Below, piece after piece: positions 9,166 to 17,229 of a stretch of DNA of 33,184 nucleotides. Source of the DNA: a virus. Below the pieces are notes generated by a model that was not told where the DNA came from, did not search any database, and saw only the letters and a program-made list of their open reading frames with translations. The stretch covers positions 1-33,184 of the IMG/VR virus record IMGVR_UViG_3300035180_002231; one strand, 5' to 3'. Within the stretch, counting starts at the first letter, position 1; each line of letters begins with the position of its first letter. The translations under genes were made by a program, and so were the position numbers.

Positions 9166-9795
9166 ATGTTACAAAATATAATTTGTGAAGGAATTGACAG
9201 ACTTGGAAAAAGCACGCTTATCGAAGAGATTCAAAAGCGGCTAGGCTTCTTCACCGTGATCCACTACGGCAAGCCTAAAGAGCTGCTGTACTACAAGCAG
9301 ATGATCGGCACGGTTAACGCCAAGCAAGGCTATCAACGCGAGTCATTCGAGCAGATGTTCAAGCTGCTCAACTCTGAAGCTAGGATCATCCTCGACCGAG
9401 CCCACCTGGGCGAAGCGGTTTACGCCAAGCGCTATCGTGGCTATCACGGTGACTATGTCTTCAACATGGAGTCGGTTCAGAACGCCGAAGCGCTGAGTAA
9501 CACGCTGCTCGTGCTGCTGGTCAATGACGATAAGGAGCTTGAGAAGAAGCTTGTTGATGACGGCGACTCGTTTGATTGGGCCCAACGCTCTAACGAGCAG
9601 GATGACTTTACTCGTGCATTCTGGCGCTCGAAGTTTCAGCACAAGGTCATCGCCAATGTCGGTGGCAATGGGATCTTGACAGGCAATAATCCTGGCACGT
9701 TCATCAACAAGGACTTGCTAGCTGATTGGGTAGTTGACGCTTACAAGAATCCTGTTGCGCACACAGCTATCAATCAGCGAGGCGCTGGTGGCTAG
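9166..9795 (+). CDS. P-loop nucleoside monophosphate kinase (thymidylate kinase-like), 209 aa
   Basis: Walker A GIDRLGKST lies at residues ~9-17. A DRAHLGEAVY segment at ~87 resembles the DR(Y/F/H) nucleoside-binding motif of thymidylate kinases, and a Lys/Arg-rich lid region follows. It probably converts a deoxynucleoside monophosphate to the diphosphate, and it sits two genes after the dCMP hydroxymethylase-like gene. The start ATG at 9166 has only a weak upstream AGGATA. The first ~40 bases are AT-rich. The gene overlaps the next by 8 bases. The substrate cannot be read from the sequence. Confidence 0.75.
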   Translation: MLQNIICEGIDRLGKSTLIEEIQKRLGFFTVIHYGKPKELLYYKQMIGTVNAKQGYQRESFEQMFKLLNSEARIILDRAHLGEAVYAKRYRGYHGDYVFNMESVQNAEALSNTLLVLLVNDDKELEKKLVDDGDSFDWAQRSNEQDDFTRAFWRSKFQHKVIANVGGNGILTGNNPGTFINKDLLADWVVDAYKNPVAHTAINQRGAGG

Positions 9796-10198
9796 CAACA
9801 TCAGCTTCAAACATGAAGACGCATATAAGCTGCTGCTGCGCTTCAGGTATCTTCCCACAGCAATTGAGGGCTTCATTATGCTTAGCACGTCAATGGTAAC
9901 TATTACGGACATCGGCTACTCTCAGGTCTTGCTAGGCAAGCTCGAGGGTGACACGCTTGTCTCAACAGTCTACAGCTTTGACTACGGCAAGCCTTATAAT
10001 GAACTGTTCAATAGCTTGTGCGCTCTCTGCTCGAGCGAGACGCCGATGATAATTCGCCATACAATTACCTCAAATGATGATAGGATCATCACAGGATTTG
10101 GCGAGTCTCGGCTAGGCAGCTACACTGTTAACCAACGGGTCTCGCACGGTCCTACCAACTTGACGCTCACAGCTAACATTAGGTACCCGCAAGCATGA
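9788..10198 (+). CDS. Hypothetical protein, 136 aa
   Basis: I prefer the GTG at 9788, which has GAGGC 6 bases upstream and overlaps the previous stop by 8 bases. A TTG at 9734 would give a 154-aa form with a 62-base overlap. The protein has mixed alpha/beta character with no known motif, and its C-terminal half is Thr/Ser-rich. It ends in an ATGA overlap with the deoxyribosyltransferase-like gene, so it is probably co-translated. I do not recognise it. Confidence 0.6.
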   Translation: MASNISFKHEDAYKLLLRFRYLPTAIEGFIMLSTSMVTITDIGYSQVLLGKLEGDTLVSTVYSFDYGKPYNELFNSLCALCSSETPMIIRHTITSNDDRIITGFGESRLGSYTVNQRVSHGPTNLTLTANIRYPQA

Positions 10199-10656
10199 AG
10201 ATTGTCACAGCACCCGAAGAAGTCAATTTAGATGTCTTCTATAATAACCCAAGCCTCTTCCTTGCCGGTTCAATCGAGCAAGGTAAGGCTGTTGACTGGC
10301 AGAAGGTCACCTTGTCACAGCTCGGCGACATGGACATTACAGTGTTCAACCCACGCCGAGCTGAATGGGACTCAACATGGACTGAAGATGATCCTCGCTT
10401 CATCGCCCAAGTTCATTGGGAGCTGACAGCGCTTGACCATGTTGCGCAGATCATCATGCACTTTGAACCAGATACGCTGAGCCCGATCACGCTGCTTGAG
10501 CTTGGCCTCTACGCCGGCACTGGCCGCTTGATCGTGTCATGTCCACCGGGCTTCTATCGTCGAGGCAATGTCAGGATTGTTTGCGCTAAGTACAGTATTC
10601 CTTGCTACGACTCACTTCAGAAAGCCATTGACGCCGTTAGGAACAGATTGACCTGA
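10195..10656 (+). CDS. Nucleoside 2-deoxyribosyltransferase-like protein
   Basis: This 153-aa Rossmann-type protein has the pattern of the nucleoside 2-deoxyribosyltransferase-like family: LAGSIEQGKAVDWQ near residue 23, FNPRRAEWD near 51, WELTALDHA-type helix near 80, and SPITLLELGLYA near 101, the family's acidic active-site region. Related enzymes cleave or exchange N-glycosidic bonds of nucleosides. It lies directly upstream of the natV/nadV NAD operon, so a role in nucleotide or NAD-derivative turnover is possible but not shown. Confidence 0.7.
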   Translation: MKIVTAPEEVNLDVFYNNPSLFLAGSIEQGKAVDWQKVTLSQLGDMDITVFNPRRAEWDSTWTEDDPRFIAQVHWELTALDHVAQIIMHFEPDTLSPITLLELGLYAGTGRLIVSCPPGFYRRGNVRIVCAKYSIPCYDSLQKAIDAVRNRLT

Positions 10657-10661
10657 TCTAG

Positions 10662-10691
10662 TTTACATCCATGCAAGACATGGATTACAAT
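10662..10691 (+). promoter_or_regulatory. Promoter TTTACA-N18-TACAAT with an inverted repeat in the spacer
   Basis: -35 TTTACA (10662-10667) and -10 TACAAT (10686-10691) are 18 bases apart, matching the motif found before several other genes here. A perfect inverted repeat CCATG-caaga-CATGG (10669-10683) lies between the boxes, where a repressor or activator could bind. It heads the NAD salvage operon. Confidence 0.6.
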
Positions 10692-10695
10692 CATC

Positions 10696-10703
10696 TATAA
10701 ATA
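10696..10703 (+). promoter_or_regulatory. Exact T4 late promoter octamer TATAAATA
   Basis: The perfect T4 late consensus lies 5 bases after the -10 box of the upstream promoter, so the NAD operon may be transcribed both early and late. The match could be chance in an AT-rich spacer. Confidence 0.4.
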
Positions 10704-10706
10704 CCC

Positions 10707-10731
10707 GTACGGCAACACAGAGATGCCGTAC
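10707..10731 (+). promoter_or_regulatory. 8-bp leader hairpin upstream of natV-like gene
   Basis: GTACGGCA and TGCCGTAC pair perfectly around a 9-base loop in the leader, 20 bases before the ATG. A second small CGG/CCG pairing can cover the GGAG ribosome site. There is no T-run, so this looks like mRNA stability or translational control rather than a terminator. Confidence 0.5.
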
Positions 10732-10751
10732 TACCACACGGAGAGTTCCGC

Positions 10752-11975
10752 ATGGCGATTTCTAAGACCGATGTCACGGTATACATCGGACGTTTCAATC
10801 CCCTTCATCTTGGCCACTGCCACATCCTGAAGCAAGCCTTGCTTCAATCCAGGCTCGTAATTGTGCTCGTTGGTTCGGCTGGCCTCTCAAGGTCGCTGAA
10901 GAATCCCTTCACCTTTGCCGAACGCTCGGGGGTGTTGTATGACTGGTATTCCGAGCTCACTGAGCAAGACCCGCGAGTTGGCGCGCTGATAGTCAAGGCT
11001 GCACGTGACTTCCCGTACAACAACACTCTCTGGTGCCGAAATATCCAGAGCCTTGTCAAGGAAGCCATTCATGACTTCCAGCTCCAAGATCCAAAAACCG
11101 ATTTCAAGCAGTATGACCTAGGCCCTAACCCGCATATCACGTTGACTGGCTCTGACCGAGACGAAACCACTTGGTACTTGCAATCATTCCCGCAGTGGAA
11201 GCAAGCATTCATCGAGCCGTATCGTCACAATGGCACCGCTGATGTCTCAGCCACGCAAATTCGCCACTGGCTCTTTGACGATGAGCTGAGTCCCGAACAC
11301 AACTCTATCCTGCACATGATGCCGGAGGAAACGTTTGACTTCATCGAGTACTTTGAAGATACGCAGGAGTATGTGCAGCTCAAGGCTCTCTACGAGTTCG
11401 TCAAGGACTATAAGGCTCGTGCCAAGGCATACCCGTACCCACCGATCTATCACACAGTCGACGCCGTCGTGGTCCAGTCAGGACATATCCTAGTCGTCGA
11501 GCGAGGCAAGCAACCAGGCAAAGGCCTGTGGGCTCTGCCTGGTGGCTTCGTCAATCAAGATGAACGACTGCGTGACGCAGCCATTCGCGAGCTGATTGAA
11601 GAGACCAACATCCAGCTCGCCTTCATCCCTGCGCCCAAGAATCCGTCACCTGCTGAGGCAAAGGCCCACAAGAAGCGCGTGATGGACATGCTCAAGAAGA
11701 TCTTGGGTGGCTCGATCCGCGGTCAAGGAGTCTTTGACAAGCCAGATCGGTCTGACCGAGGCCGCACAATCACCAACGCCTACTTCTTCAGGCTTGATGA
11801 CATGAAGCCGCTGCCTGAAGTGACAGGTGTCGAGCAAGGTAACATCGATCCCGAGTGCGACGTGAATCGGTGCTTCTGGCTGCCGATTGACGAAGCGCTC
11901 GAGCGTTCGGACATGTGGTTCGAGGACCACCATGCAATCATCGAGACTCTAATCGGTGCAGAGGACCTGAAATGA
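10752..11975 (+). CDS. natV: Bifunctional NMN adenylyltransferase / Nudix hydrolase (NatV-like)
   Basis: The N-terminal half is an archaeal-type NMN adenylyltransferase: GRFNPLHLGH near residue 13 (nucleotide-binding HxGH) and SATQIR near 165 (the SxTxxR motif). The C-terminal half from ~225 is a Nudix hydrolase with the box GGFVNQDERLRDAAIREL followed by IEETNI; the usual Gly of EExG is Asn. This domain order matches NatV of phage KVP40. It should make NAD+ from NMN and ATP, while the Nudix domain cleaves ADP-ribose-type compounds. It is first in an operon ending with nadV, has a GGAG site before the ATG, and overlaps the next gene by ATGA. Confidence 0.9.
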   Translation: MAISKTDVTVYIGRFNPLHLGHCHILKQALLQSRLVIVLVGSAGLSRSLKNPFTFAERSGVLYDWYSELTEQDPRVGALIVKAARDFPYNNTLWCRNIQSLVKEAIHDFQLQDPKTDFKQYDLGPNPHITLTGSDRDETTWYLQSFPQWKQAFIEPYRHNGTADVSATQIRHWLFDDELSPEHNSILHMMPEETFDFIEYFEDTQEYVQLKALYEFVKDYKARAKAYPYPPIYHTVDAVVVQSGHILVVERGKQPGKGLWALPGGFVNQDERLRDAAIRELIEETNIQLAFIPAPKNPSPAEAKAHKKRVMDMLKKILGGSIRGQGVFDKPDRSDRGRTITNAYFFRLDDMKPLPEVTGVEQGNIDPECDVNRCFWLPIDEALERSDMWFEDHHAIIETLIGAEDLK

Positions 11976-12250
11976 CTAAGCCATATGAATTGTTGATAAA
12001 TTTCAAAGAGCTGTTTCGAGCTAGCTCATATGATGGCAAAGGCGTCATGCCTGTTGTTCAAAGCGGCGCTTACGCTGTAGCTGATGCTGTTACCAATATG
12101 TTGGTGGCTCGTGCAGAGCTAACTTTTGCTAAGGAAAATGTCCCTGACTATACCGGTCAATTGGGCGATGACTACTACCGTGACCAACAAGCAACCTATA
12201 ATGAGGCTTGCAATGACTTGCTCGCTGCTTTGAAGAGCGCGCTTACTTAA
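11972..12250 (+). CDS. Small hypothetical protein between natV and nadV, 92 aa
   Basis: The ATG at 11972 overlaps the natV-like stop (ATGA), so it is probably translationally coupled. The product is mostly helical and acidic, with no motif I recognise. Its place inside the NAD operon suggests expression with the salvage enzymes. It is followed by a terminator-like hairpin before nadV. Confidence 0.6.
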   Translation: MTKPYELLINFKELFRASSYDGKGVMPVVQSGAYAVADAVTNMLVARAELTFAKENVPDYTGQLGDDYYRDQQATYNEACNDLLAALKSALT

Positions 12251-12258
12251 CACAACCT

Positions 12259-12280
12259 GAGCGACACAGAGTCGCTCTTT
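12259..12280 (+). terminator. Hairpin with short T-run between the small ORF and nadV
   Basis: GAGCGAC-acaga-GTCGCTC forms a perfect 7-bp stem followed by TTT. The T-run is short, so it may be a weak terminator that lowers nadV expression relative to natV, or an mRNA processing or stability element. Confidence 0.5.
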
Positions 12281-12305
12281 AACCGCTGACAAGGAGCTTA
12301 TCAGC

Positions 12306-13856
12306 ATGAACCAAGCAATCAATAACAAGCTGTTTCGTCACAGCAAGATCGACATGGGTCAGATCCTGGCGCCGAAACCGACCGACAAGGCCTACATGCA
12401 AACTGATCAGCTGACCATCAGCTTGATCTGTCGCGCCGACAGCTACAAGTTCTCCCACGCCTTTGCCTTCCCGGATAACGTAGTCGGCATGTCAGCCTAC
12501 GGCACGGCTCGTGTTAAGTCGCATGTTACGCTCATCCCGTTCGGCATGCAGTTGCTTGTCAAGCGGTTCCTGACACAACGTGTCACCATGGCCCACATCG
12601 ATGCGGCCGAAGAGTTCGCCGAGGCTCACTTCGGCCGCAAGCTCTTTGCACGTGCTGACTGGGAGAAGGTGGTCACAGACTATGACGGTGCGCTGCCGCT
12701 CATTATCCGTGCAGTACCTGAAGGCACACCTATCAAGGGTGGCATGCCGATGTGGACTGTCACATGCCTTGACGAGGATCTCTTCTGGATATCCGTCTAC
12801 TTCGAGACCATTATTCAACGCGGGGTCTGGTACCCTACAACGGTGGCTTCGCTCGACTACGATATCAAGCAAGAGATCAAGCGCTTCTACGAGATCAGCG
12901 GCGCTGATATGGGTTTGCTGCCCTTTGCGCTGCATGACTTCGGCGGCCGAGGCGTGACCTGCAGCGAGCAAGCTGAGATCGGCGGCGCGGCTCACTTAGT
13001 CAGCTTCATGGGCTCTGACACCATCGAAGGCGTGTTGACGGCCAACTTCTACTACAAGGAGGCCATGGCCGGCTTCTCGGTCTTCGCTACCGAGCACAGC
13101 GTCGAGTGCTCGTTCGGCTTGGACGCCAAGGGTGAGCACAACTACCTCGAGCACGTGCTGAACCAAGCGGTGCCAGGCTCGATCATCTCCATCGTCATTG
13201 ACGGCAAGGACGTGCTACGGTGCGCCGCAACGCTCTGCGCACCCGAAGCAGAAGGTGGCTTCCGTGAGAAGATCATTGCCAGCGGCGCCAAGATCGTGTT
13301 TCGCCCTGACAGCGGTGACATGCTCGAGATCGTGCCCAAGATCTTACGTATGCAGGAAGCAGCCTTCGGCTCGGTCATAAACTCCAAGGGCTACCGCAAG
13401 ATCAACTACGTAGGCATCATCCAAGGCGACGGTGTTGACCACATGATGATCAAGACCCTCTTGGGCAATGTGCTGGCCATGGGCTTCAGCGCCGACAATG
13501 TGGTCTTCGGCTCTGGTGGTGCCCTGCTACAGAAGATGGACCGTGACACTTTCAAGTTCGCACAGAAGGCTGCCTCTATCCTGGTGCGTACCTTGCACCT
13601 GGGTGCGCACGGCGGCGTTGAGGTTGACGAATGGATAGGCATCGCCAAGGACCCGGTTACCGATCCTGGCAAGAAATCGCTCGAAGGCGTCTTGACCCTG
13701 GCGCGCTCGAAGAGCACCGGCGAGCTGGTGACCGCCCGACTGGATCAAGGTCCGTTGTCTGATGACCTCGAGGATGTGCATGTGCTGGTCTACCACACCG
13801 GCACAACGTACAACGAGACCACTCTGGCTGAAGTCCGCGAAAGAACCAAAACGTGA
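12306..13856 (+). CDS. nadV: Nicotinamide phosphoribosyltransferase (NadV/NAMPT), 516 aa
   Basis: It matches NAMPT across its length: DSYKFSHAFAFP near the N-terminus, the substrate motif HDFGGRGVTCSEQAEIGGAA (the Asp equivalent to human Asp219, which favours nicotinamide, is present), the catalytic His in ATEHSV, FRPDSGD, IQGDGVD and FGSGGALLQK. It makes NMN from nicotinamide and PRPP. The NMN would feed the NatV-like enzyme encoded just upstream, giving a complete two-step route to NAD+. An AAGGAG ribosome site precedes the ATG. The gene ends in a GTGA overlap with the next small ORF. NAMPT plus NMNAT in phages is described as a pathway restoring NAD+ depleted by host immunity. Confidence 0.95.
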   Translation: MNQAINNKLFRHSKIDMGQILAPKPTDKAYMQTDQLTISLICRADSYKFSHAFAFPDNVVGMSAYGTARVKSHVTLIPFGMQLLVKRFLTQRVTMAHIDAAEEFAEAHFGRKLFARADWEKVVTDYDGALPLIIRAVPEGTPIKGGMPMWTVTCLDEDLFWISVYFETIIQRGVWYPTTVASLDYDIKQEIKRFYEISGADMGLLPFALHDFGGRGVTCSEQAEIGGAAHLVSFMGSDTIEGVLTANFYYKEAMAGFSVFATEHSVECSFGLDAKGEHNYLEHVLNQAVPGSIISIVIDGKDVLRCAATLCAPEAEGGFREKIIASGAKIVFRPDSGDMLEIVPKILRMQEAAFGSVINSKGYRKINYVGIIQGDGVDHMMIKTLLGNVLAMGFSADNVVFGSGGALLQKMDRDTFKFAQKAASILVRTLHLGAHGGVEVDEWIGIAKDPVTDPGKKSLEGVLTLARSKSTGELVTARLDQGPLSDDLEDVHVLVYHTGTTYNETTLAEVRERTKT

Positions 13857-14050
13857 ACAATCAATCCCATACCAAGAGCTCGCGGTCAAAGCTTGTTCCG
13901 AACCTACCTGCTGCTTGGAGCAGTAAGGTCAGCAACAAGCTGGTCATGCTTGAAAAACGTAAAAAGCTGCTCAAGCGACTCGAAGTCTCAACCAACCTCA
14001 CAGAACTCAAAGTCCTGCTCCGTGAGCTCATCTTGATCGTAACAGAGTAA
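13853..14050 (+). CDS. Small basic helical protein, 65 aa
   Basis: A GTG start overlaps the nadV stop (GTGA). The product is Lys/Arg-rich in its middle (LEKRKKLLKRLE), then a leucine-rich amphipathic helix. There is no known motif. Coupling to nadV is suggested by the overlap. The following 94 bases to the next ATG hold a promoter but no further gene. Confidence 0.45.
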   Translation: MNNQSHTKSSRSKLVPNLPAAWSSKVSNKLVMLEKRKKLLKRLEVSTNLTELKVLLRELILIVTE

Positions 14051-14106
14051 GCAGAATTGGGAAGAGGATTTTGGGCTAAACCACTCAGAATTTTTCACGA
14101 GGCCAG

Positions 14107-14136
14107 TTTACTTGCCTTTCTTTTTTGTGGTAAAAT
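14107..14136 (+). promoter_or_regulatory. Promoter TTTACT-N18-TAAAAT
   Basis: The -10 box ends 8 bases before the ATG at 14145, and there is no Shine-Dalgarno between them, so the mRNA should begin at or within two bases of the start codon. Confidence 0.6.
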
Positions 14137-14144
14137 TCGTGCTT

Positions 14145-14780
14145 ATGCAGAACCTTCCAATCCTCCTTGACCAAGACGGCGTGCTCGCGGACTTCGTTGC
14201 TGGCCTCTATCACGAAGTCAAGCAGTTTGTTAACGCTGCTACCTTTGCACGCTTGCCAGATCAGCAGAAGCTGACCACCTTCTACATCGAGGACTGCATC
14301 AACACAGGTGACCCGATCCTTGATGATGAGCTTAAAACACTGATTCGAGAGATCGTTGATGACCGAAGCGGCCTCTTCCGCAAGCTACCTGCTATGACTG
14401 GCGCGCTGTTCTACGCCAAGCAGCTCAAAGAGCAAGCAGCAGTTGAAGGCATTGATGTGCTCATCTGCACCGCGCCTCACGTCGAGAACGGCACGTGCCA
14501 CTCTGACAAGGCTGCATGGACCCAATACTACTTCGGTCATGAGTGGGCCAAGAACATGATCATGACGCACGATAAGACCTTGGTGCAGGGTCTCGTGCTC
14601 GTGGACGACAAGCCAAAAGTCACAGGGCGCCTCATGCCGACATGGCAGCATATCATCTTTAATGCCAAATACAATCACGGCTCACCTGGTCCTCGTGTTG
14701 AGGGTTGGAATGAGCAAACCGTCGAGCGGATCCTCGACATCGCCCTCAAAAGGCAACTTATCAACGGGATGAAATCATAA
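14145..14780 (+). CDS. 5'(3')-deoxyribonucleotidase-like HAD phosphatase, 211 aa
   Basis: The HAD motif I is LDQDGVLADF (nucleophile Asp9, general acid Asp11), motif II is the Thr in CTAP near residue 108, and the late motif LVDDKP carries the metal-binding Asp pair. The pattern matches the pyrimidine 5'-nucleotidase (NT5C) family, which dephosphorylates dNMPs. I chose ATG 14145 over an upstream TTG because the longer frame would begin inside the promoter. In a phage it could adjust dNMP pools or remove unwanted pyrimidine dNMPs. Confidence 0.85.
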   Translation: MQNLPILLDQDGVLADFVAGLYHEVKQFVNAATFARLPDQQKLTTFYIEDCINTGDPILDDELKTLIREIVDDRSGLFRKLPAMTGALFYAKQLKEQAAVEGIDVLICTAPHVENGTCHSDKAAWTQYYFGHEWAKNMIMTHDKTLVQGLVLVDDKPKVTGRLMPTWQHIIFNAKYNHGSPGPRVEGWNEQTVERILDIALKRQLINGMKS

Positions 14781-14864
14781 AGCCGATAGAGGCACGCATT
14801 TCGCAGGCAGTGTTTGCTATCTAACATGGAGTTGAGCCGCCGACGGCGCTACAGGAGTATGAAG

Positions 14865-15023
14865 ATGGAACCCGCCGGTCATGGCGTTAAAATGGATGAC
14901 ATGATCTCTCGCATGATTTCTTTGATTGTCGAGCTAAAGGCTGCCGACTTTAAGGTCTGGCGCTACAAAATTGAAGACTGCGTCATTGACAGTCGTACAC
15001 AAGACTTGTTGGAGCTTTTATGA
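14865..15023 (+). CDS. Small hypothetical protein, 52 aa
   Basis: AGGAG lies 7 bases before the ATG at 14865, which I prefer. Earlier in-frame ATGs at 14826 and 14859 are less well placed. The product is a short helical protein. It overlaps the acetyltransferase gene by ATGA. The function is unknown. Confidence 0.5.
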   Translation: MEPAGHGVKMDDMISRMISLIVELKAADFKVWRYKIEDCVIDSRTQDLLELL

Positions 15024-15589
15024 TCATCGTCAACCTCACCAAAGCTGACCGCTTCGCAATCGCTCAGCACCTCACAGGCCTAAGCCTTGAAGATCGGCAC
15101 CTTCGATTCTTCTCGGCGCTGAGCGACTACGCGATCAACACGTATGTCGACAAGCTTGACTTCTACAAGGATCGGTGCTTCGGCGTATTTGACGACACGC
15201 AGCACCTGGTCGCATTCATTCACATCAGCATGATCGAGAAGCTTGGCAGCGCTAAGCAAGTTGACATCGGCATCTCGGTTAACAAGGCGCACCGCGGTAA
15301 AGGAATTGCCAAAGCGCTTATCAACCGGGCTATCGGTTTCTGCAAAGCTCTCAACATCAGCCTGATCTACATGTGCTGCTTACGCGAGAACAAGACGATG
15401 CAGCACATCGCTCGCTCTGCTGGCTTAAAGGTATCAGTTGACGCCGACGAAGCATATGCAGAGCTTGAGCTGAAGCAGAACCTGTTCGAGCATGCAACGG
15501 CTGCGGTGACGGAGCTTCAGATCACTATCATGGACAAGATCTTTCGCTACAACGCTGACATGTCAAAGATGCTTGGGCTGACAGCATGA
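15020..15589 (+). CDS. GNAT-family N-acetyltransferase, 189 aa
   Basis: It has the GNAT core: a strand VDIGISVNKAHRGKGIAKAL with the acetyl-CoA pyrophosphate loop (RGKGIA, ~93-98), then the helix and a strand ISLIYMCCLRENKTMQHIAR with the family's Asn. It probably acetylates a host protein or small molecule. The target cannot be seen. About 30 C-terminal residues extend beyond the domain. It lies in a run of overlapping small genes, starting in one ATGA overlap and ending in another. Confidence 0.85.
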   Translation: MIIVNLTKADRFAIAQHLTGLSLEDRHLRFFSALSDYAINTYVDKLDFYKDRCFGVFDDTQHLVAFIHISMIEKLGSAKQVDIGISVNKAHRGKGIAKALINRAIGFCKALNISLIYMCCLRENKTMQHIARSAGLKVSVDADEAYAELELKQNLFEHATAAVTELQITIMDKIFRYNADMSKMLGLTA

Positions 15590-15831
15590 AGCTCGTTCTT
15601 ACAATCGAAAATGACAACACGTTTGTCTCGATTGAAGAGGCCATCGAGCTAGCAATCAAGCACAATGTTCATGCGCTGTTGATGGCGTATGACTTTGATG
15701 CTGAAATGCCTACGTCAAAATGCAACTCATCGGACTTGCACTTTGCGCTTGACCAAGATTCAGCATCAGCGACTGAGCTCTGCTGGTCACGTGGTTGTCA
15801 TGTAATCGAGCTATACCGAGCATCATTATGA
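15586..15831 (+). CDS. Hypothetical protein, 81 aa
   Basis: This short protein starts in an ATGA overlap with the acetyltransferase and ends in another with the HNH gene. It has a beta-strand start followed by a helix (SIEEAIELAIKHN), and an acidic segment. There is no known motif. Its retention in an overlapping run suggests it is real. Confidence 0.55.
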   Translation: MKLVLTIENDNTFVSIEEAIELAIKHNVHALLMAYDFDAEMPTSKCNSSDLHFALDQDSASATELCWSRGCHVIELYRASL

Positions 15832-16121
15832 CTTTGTGCCCGCTATGCCAACGGCCTCTAGGTGAGGTCAATATTGACCGGCATCACATGGTCCCTAAAA
15901 CTCATGGTGGGAAAGCGATGGAGCCGATCCACCGGATCTGTCACCGCAAGATCCACGCTACCTTCACCGAGAAGGAGCTTGAGAAGCGGTTCCACACGTG
16001 GGAGGCGCTACGTGCAGAGTCTCCTATTCAAAACTTCATCGAGTGGGTCAAGAACAAGGATCCTGGCTTGTATATCGGCTCAGATGAGACAACCGCACGC
16101 AAAGGTAAACGGAGACGTTGA
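15828..16121 (+). CDS. HNH nuclease-like protein, 97 aa
   Basis: It begins with a zinc knuckle CPLC, then DRHHMVPKTHGGK, and HRICHRKIHATF carrying the remaining His/Cys. This is an HNH (His-Asn-His-like) beta-beta-alpha metal nuclease fold with structural zinc. I chose the ATG at 15828 (ATGA overlap with the preceding stop) over an upstream TTG. It is compact and lacks the NUMOD DNA-binding repeats of homing enzymes, so it may be a host-directed or processing nuclease rather than a homing enzyme. Confidence 0.8.
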   Translation: MTLCPLCQRPLGEVNIDRHHMVPKTHGGKAMEPIHRICHRKIHATFTEKELEKRFHTWEALRAESPIQNFIEWVKNKDPGLYIGSDETTARKGKRRR

Positions 16122-16414
16122 TGAACGAAGAACTTGAGTACCTGAAGTCCAAATGCATGGACGATAAGTTCTTGGGCGAAGATGAGCTCGATGATCGGTG
16201 GGTGTTGGTCGTAGACGACGACTGGGTGCAGAAGCACAAGTCCCAGTACAGCACCTGCATCTTCCGTCACGATCCCACCGGCAAGTACTTTGCCATCCAC
16301 AACTGCCGTCAGGGTAGCTATCATACCGACTGGTACTACAGCAAGCCAAAAGTGAACGAGGTTGAGAAGGTGGATGTGGTCACCACCATCACAACTTGGG
16401 TACCGAAGAAATAA
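16121..16414 (+). CDS. Hypothetical protein, 97 aa
   Basis: The ATG overlaps the HNH stop by one base (TGATG) and has GGAG upstream. The protein is acidic at its N-terminus and rich in Trp and Tyr, with an RHDPTGKYFAIHNCRQGSYH segment suggesting a compact beta domain. I do not recognise it. Confidence 0.6.
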   Translation: MNEELEYLKSKCMDDKFLGEDELDDRWVLVVDDDWVQKHKSQYSTCIFRHDPTGKYFAIHNCRQGSYHTDWYYSKPKVNEVEKVDVVTTITTWVPKK

Positions 16415-16647
16415 TGGACATTCCCGATATTCCTGATTACTTTTACACCAGGCTCACAGACTATCGCGGCGGTTGTAGGTGCATGCATCCAAATGCAGCT
16501 CCTCCTTGTTCGGCTTGCACTAATGCAATGACAGACGAAGAAGCATCAGTAATTCTGACAAGCTTAGCTGGTCTAATGCCTAGGCATGAGCTCTTTTCGC
16601 TTCAAACAATTCTAATTGATAATGGCTATGACGCAAATATCATCTAA
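16414..16647 (+). CDS. Small Cys-rich protein, 77 aa
   Basis: It starts in a TAATG overlap. It contains CRCMHPNAAPPCSAC, four Cys that could bind zinc, followed by a helical part. The function is unknown. Its end overlaps the next gene in another frame by 26 bases. Confidence 0.5.
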   Translation: MDIPDIPDYFYTRLTDYRGGCRCMHPNAAPPCSACTNAMTDEEASVILTSLAGLMPRHELFSLQTILIDNGYDANII

Positions 16648-17215
16648 ACCACCTATCATTCGGGTTGGCGACCGCGTCAAAGTCATCAACAACAAGTTCA
16701 TCAAGCGAATCGGCTACCCATTGATCTGGACCGACATCGCTGACGAGGTTCGTGATGACCCTCGTACGCTTGAAGCCTACTACGTTTTGGTCGGCATTCC
16801 CAAAGCGTCATTGGCAAAAGCTGCATTGTTTAGCAGCAAGTTATCAGATGACATCCCATTTGACTTGGTGCGCGCTGTTGCTCGGATGCGAGTCGAAGAG
16901 ATGGCCTTCGGTGGGAATGAGCGGCAAATTCATTACAAGATCACCTGTCCTAAAAAGTCTGGCCTCTGGTGGAACACGGAGGATGAGGTTGCCGACTACA
17001 CCGGTCAAATTCTCGAAGTAACAAGCAAGAGGCTGGCTAAGACAGGCACACGCTTCCCTTCGGCTAGCGGTCGAAGCTCATATGATGATGAGGCTTGGTA
17101 TGAGCCAGGCGGCTTAGAGCACTGCAAGACTCATATCATTCTCGGGACAGATGCAGGCGAGATCGAAAGCATTAACGTCGAGCTAGTTAGCAAGGTCAAG
17201 AGAAAGGCGTCGTAG
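16622..17215 (+). CDS. Hypothetical protein, 197 aa
   Basis: The first in-frame ATG is at 16622, with another at 16628; no clear ribosome site marks either. The N-terminal segment (VGDRVKVINNKFIKRIGYP) looks like a small SH3-like beta barrel. The rest has no motif I recognise. It follows the overlapping small-gene run. Confidence 0.6.
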   Translation: MAMTQISSKPPIIRVGDRVKVINNKFIKRIGYPLIWTDIADEVRDDPRTLEAYYVLVGIPKASLAKAALFSSKLSDDIPFDLVRAVARMRVEEMAFGGNERQIHYKITCPKKSGLWWNTEDEVADYTGQILEVTSKRLAKTGTRFPSASGRSSYDDEAWYEPGGLEHCKTHIILGTDAGEIESINVELVSKVKRKAS

Positions 17216-17229
17216 GCTAAATAAGGTCT

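Noticed and set aside
15828-16121. The HNH gene as another homing endonuclease
   Set aside because: It sits in a tight overlapping operon, has ordinary composition and lacks NUMOD repeats, so a resident phage gene is likelier.
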